From: Virgibacillus necropolis | GTDB lineage: Bacteria; Bacillota; Bacilli; Bacillales; Amphibacillaceae | Assembly (NCBI RefSeq): GCF_002224365.1 | Contig: NZ_CP022437.1 | Location: 372,001 to 436,000 of the forward strand | Direction of reading: 5' to 3' | DNA length: 64,000 nt | Part shown: one piece after another, positions 17,708 through 27,519 of the stretch | Position numbering within the stretch: the stretch's first letter is position 1 | How the letters are laid out: every line of letters starts with the position of its first letter | Notes under the pieces: model-generated | The model's input: the letters and a program-made list of their open reading frames with translations, nothing else | What the model was told of the DNA's origin: nothing | Databases searched by the model: none | Made by a program: the position numbers and the translations under genes

Positions 17708-19210
17708 ATGAGCAACATGCCTAAAGAAACAGACGTTATCTTAATTGGTGCTGGAGTCATGAGCGCGACTTTGGGATCATTACTGAAAGAATTAGCGCCA
17801 GACTGGAAAATTACGGTGTTTGAGAAACTCGATAAAGCAGGAGAAGAAAGCTCTAACGAATGGAATAATGCGGGTACGGGCCATTCTGCGTTATGCGAAC
17901 TGAACTATACATCGGAAAAACCTGATGGGTCTATTGATTGTAACAAAGCTATTAAGGTTAATGAACAATTTCAACTCTCCAGACAGTTTTGGTCTCATCT
18001 AGTGGACAGCAAGCTGATTAGTAACCCGCAAGACTTTATCATGCCACTGCCGCATATGAGTTTGGTACAAGGGGAAGACAATGTAACGTATCTGAAAAAA
18101 CGTTTTGAGGCGCTTTCAAAGAATCCCCTGTTTCAAGGGATGGAGTTTTCCGATGACCCTGAAAAACTAAAAGAATGGATTCCGCTTATCATGGAAGGCC
18201 GTAAATCAAATGAAGCGATAGCTGCAACCAAAATCGACTCTGGAACGGATGTCAATTTTGGTGCCTTAACACGCAAGTTGTTTGACCACTTACAAAGTGA
18301 AAACATTGAGGTAAACTACAAGCATAGTGTTGAGGATATTAAACGTACTAGCGAGGGCAAGTGGGAAGTCAAAGTACATGATATCGATGGCGGAAAAATC
18401 GAATGTCATACTGCAAAATTCGTTTTTATCGGTGGTGGAGGCGGAAGTCTGCCTTTACTACAAAAAACCGGTATTCCTGAATCAAAACATTTTGGAGGAT
18501 TCCCGGTGAGTGGACTATTTATGGTGTGTAACAATCCGGAAGTTGTAGCGCAGCATGATGGAAAAGTATATGGAAAAGCTAAGGTTGGTGCTCCTCCAAT
18601 GTCTGTTCCGCATCTTGATACAAGGTATATCGATAACAAAAAGACGTTATTGTTTGGACCGTTTGCCGGCTTCTCACCAAAGTTTTTAAAAACAGGTTCA
18701 ATGTTTGACTTATTAACTTCCGTGAAACCGGATAATCTTTTAACTATGTTATCGGCAGGCGCAAAAGAGATGTCGTTGACAAAGTACTTGATCCAGCAAG
18801 TTATGTTATCGAATGAAAAACGCATGGAAGAAATACGCGAGTTTATTCCGAACGCCAAAAGCGAGGATTGGGATATCGTGACAGCCGGTCAGCGTGTGCA
18901 AGTTATCAAAGATACGGAGGCTGGCGGTAAAGGGACACTTCAATTTGGTACCGAACTTATTAGTTCTGCTGATGGCTCGATAGCTGCGTTGCTCGGTGCT
19001 TCTCCGGGTGCTTCTACAGCCGTTCACGTTATGCTTGAGATTTTTCAAAGATGCTTCCCTCAACATTTGAAAGAGTGGGAACCGAAAATAAAAGAAATGA
19101 TCCCTTCTTATGGCGAGTCGCTAGTAGACAATCCTGAGCTATTTGAAGAGATTCATGCTTCAACAGCGAAGACTCTGGGTCTAAGTGGGAAAGAGGCAGT
19201 ATCTAGTTAA
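17708..19210 (+). CDS. mqo: Malate:quinone oxidoreductase
   Basis: The 500-residue, FAD-dependent peripheral membrane enzyme oxidises malate to oxaloacetate and passes electrons to quinone. It begins with the dinucleotide-binding motif [18 protein letters not shown] (residues 9-26) and carries the family stretches [43 protein letters not shown] and [11 protein letters not shown]. Length matches Mqo (about 495-500). ATG start follows AAGGAAGG. It is monocistronic, with its own leader and terminator. Mqo works alongside or instead of the soluble NAD malate dehydrogenase in the TCA cycle. Confidence 0.96.
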   Translation: MSNMPKETDVILIGAGVMSATLGSLLKELAPDWKITVFEKLDKAGEESSNEWNNAGTGHSALCELNYTSEKPDGSIDCNKAIKVNEQFQLSRQFWSHLVDSKLISNPQDFIMPLPHMSLVQGEDNVTYLKKRFEALSKNPLFQGMEFSDDPEKLKEWIPLIMEGRKSNEAIAATKIDSGTDVNFGALTRKLFDHLQSENIEVNYKHSVEDIKRTSEGKWEVKVHDIDGGKIECHTAKFVFIGGGGGSLPLLQKTGIPESKHFGGFPVSGLFMVCNNPEVVAQHDGKVYGKAKVGAPPMSVPHLDTRYIDNKKTLLFGPFAGFSPKFLKTGSMFDLLTSVKPDNLLTMLSAGAKEMSLTKYLIQQVMLSNEKRMEEIREFIPNAKSEDWDIVTAGQRVQVIKDTEAGGKGTLQFGTELISSADGSIAALLGASPGASTAVHVMLEIFQRCFPQHLKEWEPKIKEMIPSYGESLVDNPELFEEIHASTAKTLGLSGKEAVSS

Positions 19211-19248
19211 ATTTTGAGTGTAGAAACAAATGTATTTAAAATAATACT

Positions 19249-19289
19249 TAGAACCTTTGATCTAATATTGATTGAAGGTTCTTTTTTCA
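19249..19289 (+). terminator. Rho-independent terminator after mqo
   Basis: AGAACCTT pairs with AAGGTTCT around a loop of about 17 bases, followed by six Ts. Confidence 0.75.
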
Positions 19290-19392
19290 ATTCATTTGAG
19301 AGCGCATATTTGTAGAACCTATCTTCATCAAGTAAAATTTAAACTATCTCATTAACATAGATATGTTCAAAACCCGAAAGGACAGAACTCAT

Positions 19393-20946
19393 ATGTCTAA
19401 AAAATTGGATTTATCGAGCTTTGAAAAGAAGCTTGAGGTTAGAAATATTAAAAAAGAAGATATAGATCAAATTTTAGAACTGCAAAAGGTCTGTTTTCAG
19501 AATATGGACCCTTGGAAGCAGGAGCAGCTGGAAAGCCACTTAGAGATCTTTCCAGAAGGGCAGTTTTGTGTGGAATATGATGGGCGGATAATTGGAAGCT
19601 GCTCTAGCTTGATTGTTAATTTTGATGAATACGATGATCGGCATACGTGGGATGACATTACAGATGAAGGATATATTACGAATCATGATCCTGAGGGCTT
19701 CAACCTGTATGGAATAGAGGTAATGGTTAACCCAGAATTTAGGGGAATGAAGATTGGTAGAAGACTTTATGAAGCTAGAAAAGATTTAGCCAGAGAGCTA
19801 AATTTAAAAAGCATTATTTTAGGTGGACGAATTCCGAATTACCACAAATATAATGATCAATTTTCACCTAGAGAATATGTTGAAGAGGTTAGTTTCAAAA
19901 ATATTCATGACCCCGTATTAACGTTTCAAATTATGAATGGGTTTAGCGTGATGCGAATTAATCCTGGGTATTTACCGGTTGATGAAAAATCATTACAATA
20001 CGCGACGTTAATGGAATGGAATAACATTGAATATCAGGCAAAGTCGAAGCGGCACTTTAAGACAGCTTATCCTGTAAGAATAACCGTGATTCAATATATG
20101 ATGAAAACCATTGAATCATTTGAGGAATTTGCAAAGCAAGTAGAATATTATGTTGATGTTGCGTATGATTTTGGATCTGATTTTGCTGTTTTTCCGGAAA
20201 TATTTACGACACAGTTGATGTCGTTCTTGGATGAAAAGGTTCCTTCAAAAGCAGTCCGTAAGCTAACGGAATATACCGAGGGTTATATTGAACTCTTTAC
20301 CAACCTAGCGGTGAAATATAATATAAACATAATTGGTGGTTCACACTTTGTGCAGGAAGATGACCATATCTATAATATTTCTTATTTATTCCGAAGAGAT
20401 GGGACGATTGAGAAGCAATACAAAATTCACGTAACCCCAAATGAGAAAAAGTGGTGGGGGATTAAACCGGGTGATGCCGTTAAAGTGTTTGATACCGATT
20501 GTGGTAAAATCGCAATCCAGATTTGCTATGATATCCAATTCCCAGAACTTACCCGGTACGCAGTCGACCAAGGAGCAAATATTATTTTTGTCCCATTCTG
20601 TACAGATGATCGACAAGGATATCTACGTGTACGATACTGTGCACAGGCTCGCGCCGTAGAAAACCAGGTATATACCGTTATTGCCGGGACAGCCGGTAAC
20701 CTAACGCAAGTGGAAAATATGGATATTCAGTATGCCCAATCTGGAATATTTACCCCTTCTGATTTTGAGTTTGCCCGTGATGGTATTGTCGGAGAGTGTA
20801 ATCCAAATATAGAAGCGGTTGTTGTTGGTGATGTAGATTTAGAAATATTAAGGAGACAAAGAAGGTCGGGCACAGTAAGACAATTACGCGATAGACGCAG
20901 AGATTTGTTTGACGTGAGGTATAAGAAGGAAGATACAATATTATAA
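19393..20946 (+). CDS. GNAT acetyltransferase fused to a carbon-nitrogen hydrolase (YhcX-like)
   Basis: A 517-residue two-domain protein. Residues 1 to ~200 are a GNAT fold (EVMVNPEFRGMKIGRRLYEARKDLA is the acetyl-CoA binding segment). Residues ~220-510 are a nitrilase-superfamily hydrolase with the Glu-Lys-Cys triad visible as FPEIFTTQ, HVTPNEKKWW and IQICYDIQFPE. The arrangement and length match B. subtilis YhcX, whose substrate I do not know; nitrilase-like domains cut amides. An upstream in-frame ATG at 19363 exists, but the ATG at 19393 has GAAAGGA at correct spacing. Single-gene unit between two terminators. Confidence 0.87.
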   Translation: MSKKLDLSSFEKKLEVRNIKKEDIDQILELQKVCFQNMDPWKQEQLESHLEIFPEGQFCVEYDGRIIGSCSSLIVNFDEYDDRHTWDDITDEGYITNHDPEGFNLYGIEVMVNPEFRGMKIGRRLYEARKDLARELNLKSIILGGRIPNYHKYNDQFSPREYVEEVSFKNIHDPVLTFQIMNGFSVMRINPGYLPVDEKSLQYATLMEWNNIEYQAKSKRHFKTAYPVRITVIQYMMKTIESFEEFAKQVEYYVDVAYDFGSDFAVFPEIFTTQLMSFLDEKVPSKAVRKLTEYTEGYIELFTNLAVKYNINIIGGSHFVQEDDHIYNISYLFRRDGTIEKQYKIHVTPNEKKWWGIKPGDAVKVFDTDCGKIAIQICYDIQFPELTRYAVDQGANIIFVPFCTDDRQGYLRVRYCAQARAVENQVYTVIAGTAGNLTQVENMDIQYAQSGIFTPSDFEFARDGIVGECNPNIEAVVVGDVDLEILRRQRRSGTVRQLRDRRRDLFDVRYKKEDTIL

Positions 20947-20989
20947 CCTGCATCTGCTATTTAGTAGATAGGCGTTACAACATACCAAT

Positions 20990-21030
20990 TAAAACGGCTA
21001 TTCTTTTTTTAAAAGACAGCCGTTTTTTTA
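20990..21030. terminator. Bidirectional terminator between convergent genes
   Basis: AAAACGGCT pairs with AGCCGTTTT around an AT-rich loop containing seven Ts, and ends in further Ts. Confidence 0.75.
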
Positions 21031-21034
21031 CATA

Positions 21035-21445
21035 TTATCGCCATCGAATTGCCATCACTAATTTACAACAATCCGTATCTTCCACCTTAGAAATCATGGT
21101 TATATTAATTCCATCAGGGTTATAACTTATTTCCACATCTCCAGGAACGCCCGTTGATTCAATTAGTTCTTTTACCTTTTCTGTTTTATTTTGTTGTGCA
21201 GCATCCATAACTTTGTAGGCAAAATCCTCCGATTCAGAAAGTTTGTTTAAGACAACTGTAGCATTTTTCATGAGCTGCTTGAATTCCTTCGCAGATTGAT
21301 AAAAAAGTGTTGGATCAACATCAAGAGATTGGGGCCGATCGTTTGTATAATTAGCATTTGGCTCCGGATACAAATAAGTAGGTTGCTCATACATTCGCCA
21401 ATCTGGATAACAGTAAATTGGATAAGGTTGCTGAGGATAATACAT
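21035..21445 (-). CDS. Tyr/Pro-rich small protein, possible spore-coat-type protein
   Basis: The 136-residue product begins with a Tyr/Pro/Gln-rich head (MYYPQQPYPIYCYPDWRMYEQP), then a helical region (YQSAKEFKQLMKNATVVLNKLSES) and a small domain ending in DTDCCKLVMAIRWR with adjacent cysteines. The start was moved to the internal ATG because AAGGAGGTAACT precedes it; the longer frame has no binding site. Tyr-rich N-termini with late Cys pairs are seen in spore coat and outer spore proteins of Bacillaceae, and the neighbour on the same strand also starts with a Tyr/Pro/Gln-rich segment. I do not recognise a named family. Confidence 0.6.
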   Translation of the reverse strand: MYYPQQPYPIYCYPDWRMYEQPTYLYPEPNANYTNDRPQSLDVDPTLFYQSAKEFKQLMKNATVVLNKLSESEDFAYKVMDAAQQNKTEKVKELIESTGVPGDVEISYNPDGINITMISKVEDTDCCKLVMAIRWR

Positions 21446-21603
21446 TATAGTTACCTCCTTGAATAAAGTCTCTACAATATATTCCAAGGAATGAATGACG
21501 TGATGTTTGTTTAGGTAAAAGTGATTATTGCTGTCGGAAGTGGAATTCGTTCACATAGAGGTACACAATTCAGCAGAACATACTGCTCTCATATGTAATG
21601 GTA

Positions 21604-21634
21604 AAAGGCCCCTGCGCTAACAGGAGCCTTTCAT
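21604..21634 (-). terminator. Terminator after the lectin-like gene
   Basis: AAAGGCCCCTG pairs with CAGGAGCCTTT around a 6-base loop; on the minus strand it follows the gene's stop and runs into CCTTTTACC. Confidence 0.65.
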
Positions 21635-21641
21635 TTAATTA

Positions 21642-22838
21642 TTACCCCTTATACAAATGAATGAGGTTATCATTTTGCCCTTTTGCAAATACATCTGTTC
21701 GGTTTGGTCCCCAAGACACTGCTGCTGGTTCGGACGTTAACGAGCCACCAAGGTTTTGCCAATTGGACCAACTGGATCCATTCCATGATTTCACATAAAG
21801 ATCATTTCCTGTTCCTCTAACGAAGACTTCTAAACGATTTGAACGTTTTGAGGAAACAGCAGGTGCTGATGTAAGGGTTCCGCCAAGGCTTTCCCAGTTA
21901 CTCCAAGAAGAGCCATTCCACCACTTGTGAATTAAATCTTGGTTCTGTCCTCTTGCAAAGACGTCGATTCGATTTGGCCCCCAGGAGACTGCTGCTGGTG
22001 CTGATGTCAAATTACCACCTAGATCTTCCCATTCTTCCCAAGCAGAACCGTTCCATGTTTTCTTATACAGTCTTTGATTCGTTCCTCTTACAAAGACATC
22101 TAATTGGTTTGACCGGCGTGAAGAGACTGCTGGAGCACTTGTCAGTGTACCGCCGAGGTTTTCCCACTCACTCCAACTGCTTCCATTCCACCATTTATGA
22201 TATAAACTGTTATCTGTTCCTCTTACAAAAACATCGATTCGGTTTGGTCCCCAGGAAACCGCTGCTGGTGAAGACGTTAATATACCGCCAAGGTTCTCCC
22301 AACCACTCCAATTTCTCCCGTTCCACCATTTATGATATAAACTATTGCCCGTTCCTCTCGCAAAAACATCCAGACGATTAGATTGCCAGGAAGCGGCTGC
22401 CGGGCCAGAAGTTAATGTACCGCCAAGGTTTTCCCAACCTATCCAGTCCTGATCTGGCTGGCCCCCGCCACCCCCAATTTGATTTAATGTTAGTTGAATA
22501 ACGCGTACCATTATCCGATTTGCTAGGTTTTGTGGAATATTAAATTGCCTGAAGATTAAATTAAGCCATGGAACCTGGTTTTGGAATTGATTATATATTT
22601 GATTAGCCGATTGGTTTGGGTTTGCCTGATTAAGTGTATAGCTGACTACAAGAAGAAATATATAGTCAGTAATACCTCGGTTCATTCCTGCTTGCTCTAG
22701 CTCCGTGTATAAGTTGCTATGTTGTGTGCGAAGTATCTGCAAAATCTCTTGCGCACTCGGCTGTTGGCGCATAATATAGGGTTGACCATAATAATCTACG
22801 GGCATTCCTAATGGTGTTTGATATGGGTCTCTATACAT
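21642..22838 (-). CDS. Six-repeat PLL-like beta-propeller lectin (DUF346-type)
   Basis: A 398-residue protein. Residues 1-30 are Tyr/Pro/Gln rich, 30-122 form a helical domain, a poly-Gly hinge follows, and residues 135-398 are six ~44-residue repeats of the form [44 protein letters not shown]. These are blades of the PLL/DUF346 lectin-like propeller, known in fucose-binding lectins. Repeats 2, 4 and 6 share SWGPNR while 1, 3 and 5 share xSNxL, so the array grew by duplicating pairs. There is no signal peptide; a spore-surface role is inferred from the N-terminus and neighbour. ATG start follows GAGGAGG. Confidence 0.75.
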   Translation of the reverse strand: MYRDPYQTPLGMPVDYYGQPYIMRQQPSAQEILQILRTQHSNLYTELEQAGMNRGITDYIFLLVVSYTLNQANPNQSANQIYNQFQNQVPWLNLIFRQFNIPQNLANRIMVRVIQLTLNQIGGGGGQPDQDWIGWENLGGTLTSGPAAASWQSNRLDVFARGTGNSLYHKWWNGRNWSGWENLGGILTSSPAAVSWGPNRIDVFVRGTDNSLYHKWWNGSSWSEWENLGGTLTSAPAVSSRRSNQLDVFVRGTNQRLYKKTWNGSAWEEWEDLGGNLTSAPAAVSWGPNRIDVFARGQNQDLIHKWWNGSSWSNWESLGGTLTSAPAVSSKRSNRLEVFVRGTGNDLYVKSWNGSSWSNWQNLGGSLTSEPAAVSWGPNRTDVFAKGQNDNLIHLYKG

Positions 22839-23011
22839 CTGTATACCTCCTCAATTTTTTTACTGAATCAGTATATGCATGATTGGGCTAAGTGGAACAC
22901 ATCATTACTTTCATTTTTTCGCAGCTAAGAAGGTAAGAATCTAACAGTATTTGGAGTTTTAACAAAGGTAATAGAAAGTAATGTGACAAGATACACAGTC
23001 GATATAAAATG

Positions 23012-23383
23012 CGACGTAATTGCTGGTTTTGGTGGTTGGTCAATCGTTCCGGAAATCCACTTCGCTTTCCGTGGGCTCGCGATGAGCCTCCTCGATCGCA
23101 AAGACCGCTCTCTGCGGGGTCTCATCGTCTTCGCTTTCCCACAGGAGTCTCCGTGGATTTCCTTTACTGGGGTTTGTGCTTAAAAATTTCAATTTACTTT
23201 ATCACTGGTTGCTTTTATTATAAAATAGCCTTCAATTTATGGCAGTTGATTGGAGCGGAGGGCAGTCGACTCCTGCGGGAGGATAGGCATAGGTGAGACC
23301 CCGCAGTGCGGAGCACGAGGAGGCTCACCAGCCGCCCGCGGAAAGCGACTGCCCGCAGCGGAAATCAACCAGCACTTACGTCG
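23012..23383. repeat. Composite MITE-like repeat, copy A
   Basis: The ends are inverted repeats (CGACGTAATTGCTGGTT left; AACCAGCACTTACGTCG right). Inside are two copies of the GC-rich core in opposite orientation (about 23058-23158 and 23267-23349), joined by an AT-rich link. The full 372 bases recur, inverted and nearly identical, at 48341-48711. The core is also in the MITE at 17235-17455. No transposase is inside; overlapping reading frames are artefacts. The flanking parts of the 22839-23509 gap hold nothing else recognisable. Confidence 0.8.
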
Positions 23384-23509
23384 TAGATCTAGCGACAACT
23401 TGGTTTTTCTTAGTTTAAGGGAAATATCTATGTGTTCAGGATGCATTTTACAAGGTGTTTATAGTAAACTATGGAGAAAGATAGTTGAGGACAAATCGGA
23501 GGTGAATGC

Positions 23510-24124
23510 ATGGATTCAAAAATAATCCGAGATAAGGTAAAAGAACATTTTTCTTCTATGCTTGGAAGTGAAAAATTTGCGAAGTTTGCTGTTCTATTGC
23601 CGCTCATTCAAAAGGACAACGACACACATATACTTTTTGAGGTTCGTTCACACAAATTAAGAAGGCAACCGGGAGAAATTTGCTTTCCGGGAGGAAGAGT
23701 GGATAATCGGGACAAAACTGTTCAGTCTGCAGCGATCAGGGAAACAGAGGAAGAATTAGGGATTAGTAAACAGCAAATTTCTGATGTTTTTCCATTGGAT
23801 TACCTGGTATCTCCGTTTGGAATGATTGTTTATCCACACGTAGGGTTCATTGATGGATCCGAATCTATCAAACCGAATCCAGCAGAAGTCGAGGAGGTAT
23901 TTGCGGTACCATTGTCCTTTTTTCTCAAAACACGCCCGAAAATTTATTCCGTAGACGTTAAGATTGAACCAGAGGACGACTTCCCATTTGATCTAATTGT
24001 TGGTGGTCATGATTATAATTGGCGGACAGACAAAATTGACGAATATTTCTTTGTGTATGAAGATAAGGTCATCTGGGGCTTAACAGCAAAAATTCTAGCT
24101 CATTTTACTGATGTGATTAGCTAA
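23510..24124 (+). CDS. CoA pyrophosphatase (Nudix hydrolase)
   Basis: This 204-residue Nudix enzyme probably cleaves coenzyme A and its thioesters to phosphopantetheine and 3',5'-ADP. The CoA-type signature VRSHKLRRQPGEICFPGG (about residues 45-62) directly precedes the Nudix box, RETEEELGI (77-85), with the spacing seen in the CoA-specific branch. ATG start follows ATCGGAGGTGAATGC. Monocistronic, with a terminator shared with the convergent helicase gene. The insertion of the composite repeat just upstream could affect its promoter. Confidence 0.88.
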   Translation: MDSKIIRDKVKEHFSSMLGSEKFAKFAVLLPLIQKDNDTHILFEVRSHKLRRQPGEICFPGGRVDNRDKTVQSAAIRETEEELGISKQQISDVFPLDYLVSPFGMIVYPHVGFIDGSESIKPNPAEVEEVFAVPLSFFLKTRPKIYSVDVKIEPEDDFPFDLIVGGHDYNWRTDKIDEYFFVYEDKVIWGLTAKILAHFTDVIS

Positions 24125-24143
24125 AGCTTACTCGGAGAATAAA

Positions 24144-24179
24144 TAAGACATAGGCCAAAAACATGGCTTATGTCTTAAT
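24144..24179. terminator. Terminator between convergent genes
   Basis: TAAGACATAGGCCA pairs with TGGCTTATGTCTTA around a 5-base loop. Its right arm overlaps the last codons of the minus-strand helicase gene. Confidence 0.75.
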
Positions 24180-27100
24180 TTCTACGTCAAGTATCTCCCG
24201 AATGTCTTCCTCGGTTAGCGTAGACGGTGACTTATCATTGGAATTTATGATTTCTTCAACGAGATGCCGCTTTTTCTCCTGCAGCTGATTCATTTTTTCT
24301 TCAATTGTTCCCCGGGCAACAAGCTTAATGACCTGCACAATATTTGACTGGCCAATTCGGTGGGCGCGGTCAGCTGCCTGTTCCTCGACCGCAGGATTCC
24401 ACCAGATGTCATACAGGATAACCGTATCGGCGCCTGTAAGGTTGAGACCTGTCCCGCCTGCCTTCAAGGAAATAAGGAATATATTACGTTCTCCTGCATT
24501 GAATTGATTACTGATTTCTAGCCGTTCTTTTGATGGTGTTTGGCCGTCAAGGTAGAAAAAAGGCAGACCTTCAGTGGATAATTCCCTGCCGATGAGTCCA
24601 AGCATTTTGGTGAATTGGGAGAAAATCAGTACCCTTCTGCCAGCTTGCCTTGATTCCTCTACAATCTGCAGCAGCTGCTCGAATTTTGCTGAACTTCCTT
24701 TATAATCGTCCACAAATAAAGCTGGATGACAACAAATCTGCCGTAAACGGGTTAGACCGGCTAGAATCTTAATCCGATTTTTCCGGAGTGTATCTTTGTC
24801 AAGATGCTTCAATGTGTCATGACGCAGTTTCGCTAAATAAGCGGCATACAGCTTCTTCTGTTCGGGGTACAGCTCCATGGAATCTGTTGTCTCCACTTTT
24901 TTAGGGAGCTCTGAAAGTACGTCTTCTTTTAACCTGCGAAGTAAGAACGGACGGATCCTTCGGGCAATCTTTTTCCTTGAGAGATTACTGTATTCCTTTA
25001 ACCCCTGAAACAGCTCAGGAAAGACAACGTGGAAAATGGACCACAGCTCTTCTTGTGAATTTTCCACAGGTGTACCCGTAAGAGCGAAGCGATAATCTGC
25101 CTGGATATTCTTAACTGCTCGAGCCGTTTGGGTTAAAGGGTTTTTAAATGCCTGTGCCTCGTCAAAGAATACGGTTTGAAAGGCTTGTTTCTCGTACCAT
25201 TTTATATCTGTCCGCAGCAGTGGATAGGAGGTAATGACAACGTCCATATCCATGACGTCTTTCTGAATAGTGACTCGTTCTGCTTTATTACCATCTACAA
25301 CCTTGGCGTTTATATCTGGAGCAAATTTGATGATTTCATTCAGCCAGTTATACGTCAAAGAAGATGGGCAAACAATCAGGGCGGGAAGCTTCTTTTTCCG
25401 GATGTTTGGCAACTCTGACAGAATGAATGTAATGCTTTGGAGTGTTTTACCCAGTCCCATGTCATCGGCCAGAATTCCGCCAAAGCCATAGCTTGCAAGT
25501 TTTTTCATCCATTTGTAGCCGTCTTTTTGATAGTCTCTTAAGATTGACTCTAGACTATTTGGCACGGTAAACTCCAAACTGTCAGGATTGCGAATGTCTT
25601 CCAGGAACTGATGAAACGATTCCTCTGACGTGAATACATTATTATCATCAATAGAATCAAGCGCATGAAGTCCCTGGATGACTGGTATATTCAAGCCACT
25701 TACCAGATCTTTATCCTGAGCTGGAACCGCATTTAGAAAACGATGAATTTCTTCAAATTCTTTGGTCTCCAATGAGAGGAGGGATCCGTTACGTAACCGA
25801 TAGTATTTTCGTTTTTCTTCTAGTGCCTCCAAAATTTCGCGGATGTGTTTTTCGTGAATACCCTCCATTTCAAACTTGAATTCCAGCCAATTTGTTCGTT
25901 CCTTGTTGACCTTGACTCTAATTTTTGGAATGGATTTTCCTTTCGTAATCCTATTTCTTACAGCCGTAGTGGCATAGAGTTGAACAAGCTTTTGCAGTTT
26001 CGGAACAACGTGGTACAAAAACTGATACTCCAGCTCTTCATTGTGTAAAAAGTACCCGCTATCAGTCTTAGCAGACATACTTTCTTCCATCAGATTCAGT
26101 ATCTCGTCTTCCTTCTCCACATCCCTTATAAATAAGGATCCCCCCGGTAATTCGCGACTTTCCAACGGATTAATCACCGTGTTTTCATAGTGGAATTCGA
26201 GCCCAGCGAGCAGTCGGTTTTTCACGCGATCCAAGTATAGCTTGGCAATCAAGGGTGACTTCCTAACATGGCTGGACATAGCATCAGTTAGTTTGACATC
26301 CCCAATTTTTTTCAAGCTTGGAACTACTTTTTCCAGGAAGGAATTCAACTGCTTATCTGAAATTGGAATTTGATCCGTTTCTGAAGCCTCTAGCATATGT
26401 TTTAGCTCAAAAAGGCGTAGACAATCCTCGCTTCTCAGCTTGGTTAATGTTCCGGTAGACAGAACAGAGCTATATGAATTCAATACAACCATCCCGTTAA
26501 GCCCTTTGATCTGAAGCTGAAAGTTTTTATCAGCTGTTTCATTAAAATAAAACTGTAATGGAAGCTTTTTGTCCGATAAATGTAAGCCATCATACGTATT
26601 TTCGTTATACACTATTTTCACCAAAGGAGCCTTTGTAAGCAGAAGGGTCAGCTGTTCCCAGGAAGATGGTGGAATGATCAACGTGCTGGTATTAATTACT
26701 GGGTCGGGTTTGTCACCATAAATCTTCTCATCATCAATCACCTGGATAAGTTTCTGAATAACAGCATCTGTTTCTGCTTGAAAACAATGAAGATTAGGAC
26801 TGTATGTAAATGAACTCGATAGCGCGCTTGGGCTGCCCACTTTCACATGCTCCAGAAATTGCCGGATGTTTTGCACATTGGTTTGACCGACTTTTATTTC
26901 TATTCCAAACATGTATCGCGATTTGTTCATGATGACGGGTTTACAAGTAAATGTTGCATCAAGCACTTGTCTGTTTTCAAAGTGAAGTTGATGACCACTT
27001 GACCGCACAGGTTGCCCATCAAAGAGCGTCATTAACCCGTTTGTAAGCTCCTGATTTTTCCCGTGATTTGTATTTGCATCCCAGCCGTGGCGCTGCTGGT

Positions 27101-27371
27101 CATAAATTGCCAGTAGAACAGCCGCAATATGCTGACAATCACGTTTAAAAGAAGGTAACGTTGGACAGCTACATTTGGAACGAAAGCTTCCGTTACTTTT
27201 TCTTTCAATGGTGACATGGAAATCATCAGCCCCTCTAACGATTGCCTGGCAAATGTCTGGGCCATAATTAGTAAATGTTACTTTGTTAGCGCGATAAAAA
27301 GAGTCTCCTTTTTTGAAGGAGACTGTACCGCATAATTTTTCAATGATTTTATAATCTAATTCTATATTCAT
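24168..27371 (-). CDS. SWIM zinc-finger SNF2 family helicase (YwqA-like)
   Basis: A 1067-residue Swi2/Snf2 ATPase. The N-terminus has a SWIM zinc finger (C67xC69, C79xH81). After ~500 residues of bacterial-SNF2-specific region come the helicase motifs: DDMGLGKT (636-643), FFDEAQAFKN, LTGTPVENSQ, then the C-terminal lobe with VLIFSQFTKML, FLISLKAGGTGLNLT and DRAHRIGQ. Such proteins translocate on DNA and remodel protein-DNA complexes; B. subtilis YwqA and RapA-like proteins are relatives. It is not next to other defence genes here, so a housekeeping recombination or repair role is more likely than anti-phage activity. Start ATG follows AAGGAGCG. Confidence 0.92.
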   Translation of the reverse strand: MNIELDYKIIEKLCGTVSFKKGDSFYRANKVTFTNYGPDICQAIVRGADDFHVTIERKSNGSFRSKCSCPTLPSFKRDCQHIAAVLLAIYDQQRHGWDANTNHGKNQELTNGLMTLFDGQPVRSSGHQLHFENRQVLDATFTCKPVIMNKSRYMFGIEIKVGQTNVQNIRQFLEHVKVGSPSALSSSFTYSPNLHCFQAETDAVIQKLIQVIDDEKIYGDKPDPVINTSTLIIPPSSWEQLTLLLTKAPLVKIVYNENTYDGLHLSDKKLPLQFYFNETADKNFQLQIKGLNGMVVLNSYSSVLSTGTLTKLRSEDCLRLFELKHMLEASETDQIPISDKQLNSFLEKVVPSLKKIGDVKLTDAMSSHVRKSPLIAKLYLDRVKNRLLAGLEFHYENTVINPLESRELPGGSLFIRDVEKEDEILNLMEESMSAKTDSGYFLHNEELEYQFLYHVVPKLQKLVQLYATTAVRNRITKGKSIPKIRVKVNKERTNWLEFKFEMEGIHEKHIREILEALEEKRKYYRLRNGSLLSLETKEFEEIHRFLNAVPAQDKDLVSGLNIPVIQGLHALDSIDDNNVFTSEESFHQFLEDIRNPDSLEFTVPNSLESILRDYQKDGYKWMKKLASYGFGGILADDMGLGKTLQSITFILSELPNIRKKKLPALIVCPSSLTYNWLNEIIKFAPDINAKVVDGNKAERVTIQKDVMDMDVVITSYPLLRTDIKWYEKQAFQTVFFDEAQAFKNPLTQTARAVKNIQADYRFALTGTPVENSQEELWSIFHVVFPELFQGLKEYSNLSRKKIARRIRPFLLRRLKEDVLSELPKKVETTDSMELYPEQKKLYAAYLAKLRHDTLKHLDKDTLRKNRIKILAGLTRLRQICCHPALFVDDYKGSSAKFEQLLQIVEESRQAGRRVLIFSQFTKMLGLIGRELSTEGLPFFYLDGQTPSKERLEISNQFNAGERNIFLISLKAGGTGLNLTGADTVILYDIWWNPAVEEQAADRAHRIGQSNIVQVIKLVARGTIEEKMNQLQEKKRHLVEEIINSNDKSPSTLTEEDIREILDVEIKT

Positions 27372-27519
27372 ATGCCTCGCTCCTTCTAAGGATATTTCGT
27401 TACCCGCACAAGTCTGTTTTACAAAATCTAATTAACATGATTGTATCACAGAATTGTTTATTCCTAACCTTTCACACTTTTGGGCGAAAGCACATATTAT
27501 TTATTAGAGGTGGTGGAGG

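Noticed and set aside
18406-19066. Minus-strand frames of 86 and 150 residues inside mqo
   Set aside because: Antisense to a well-conserved gene, without ribosome binding site or recognisable domains.
22915-22960. Partial copy of the 12.3-kb element (GCAGCTAAGAAGG)
   Set aside because: Only about a dozen bases match and the hairpin part is absent, so similarity may be chance.
23009-23525. Several open frames (66-95 residues) across 22.9-23.5 kb on both strands
   Set aside because: They lie inside the composite repeat, change frame at the repeat joints and have no ribosome binding sites.
24168-27371. SNF2 helicase as part of a DISARM-like or other defence system
   Set aside because: Its neighbours are a Nudix enzyme and an ABC operon, and the SWIM-SNF2 layout matches the common chromosomal YwqA type.
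27372-27519. Possible SAM (S-box) riboswitch before the sulfonate-type ABC operon
   Set aside because: The gap is only ~150 bases, AT-rich, and shows no terminator or S-box core.
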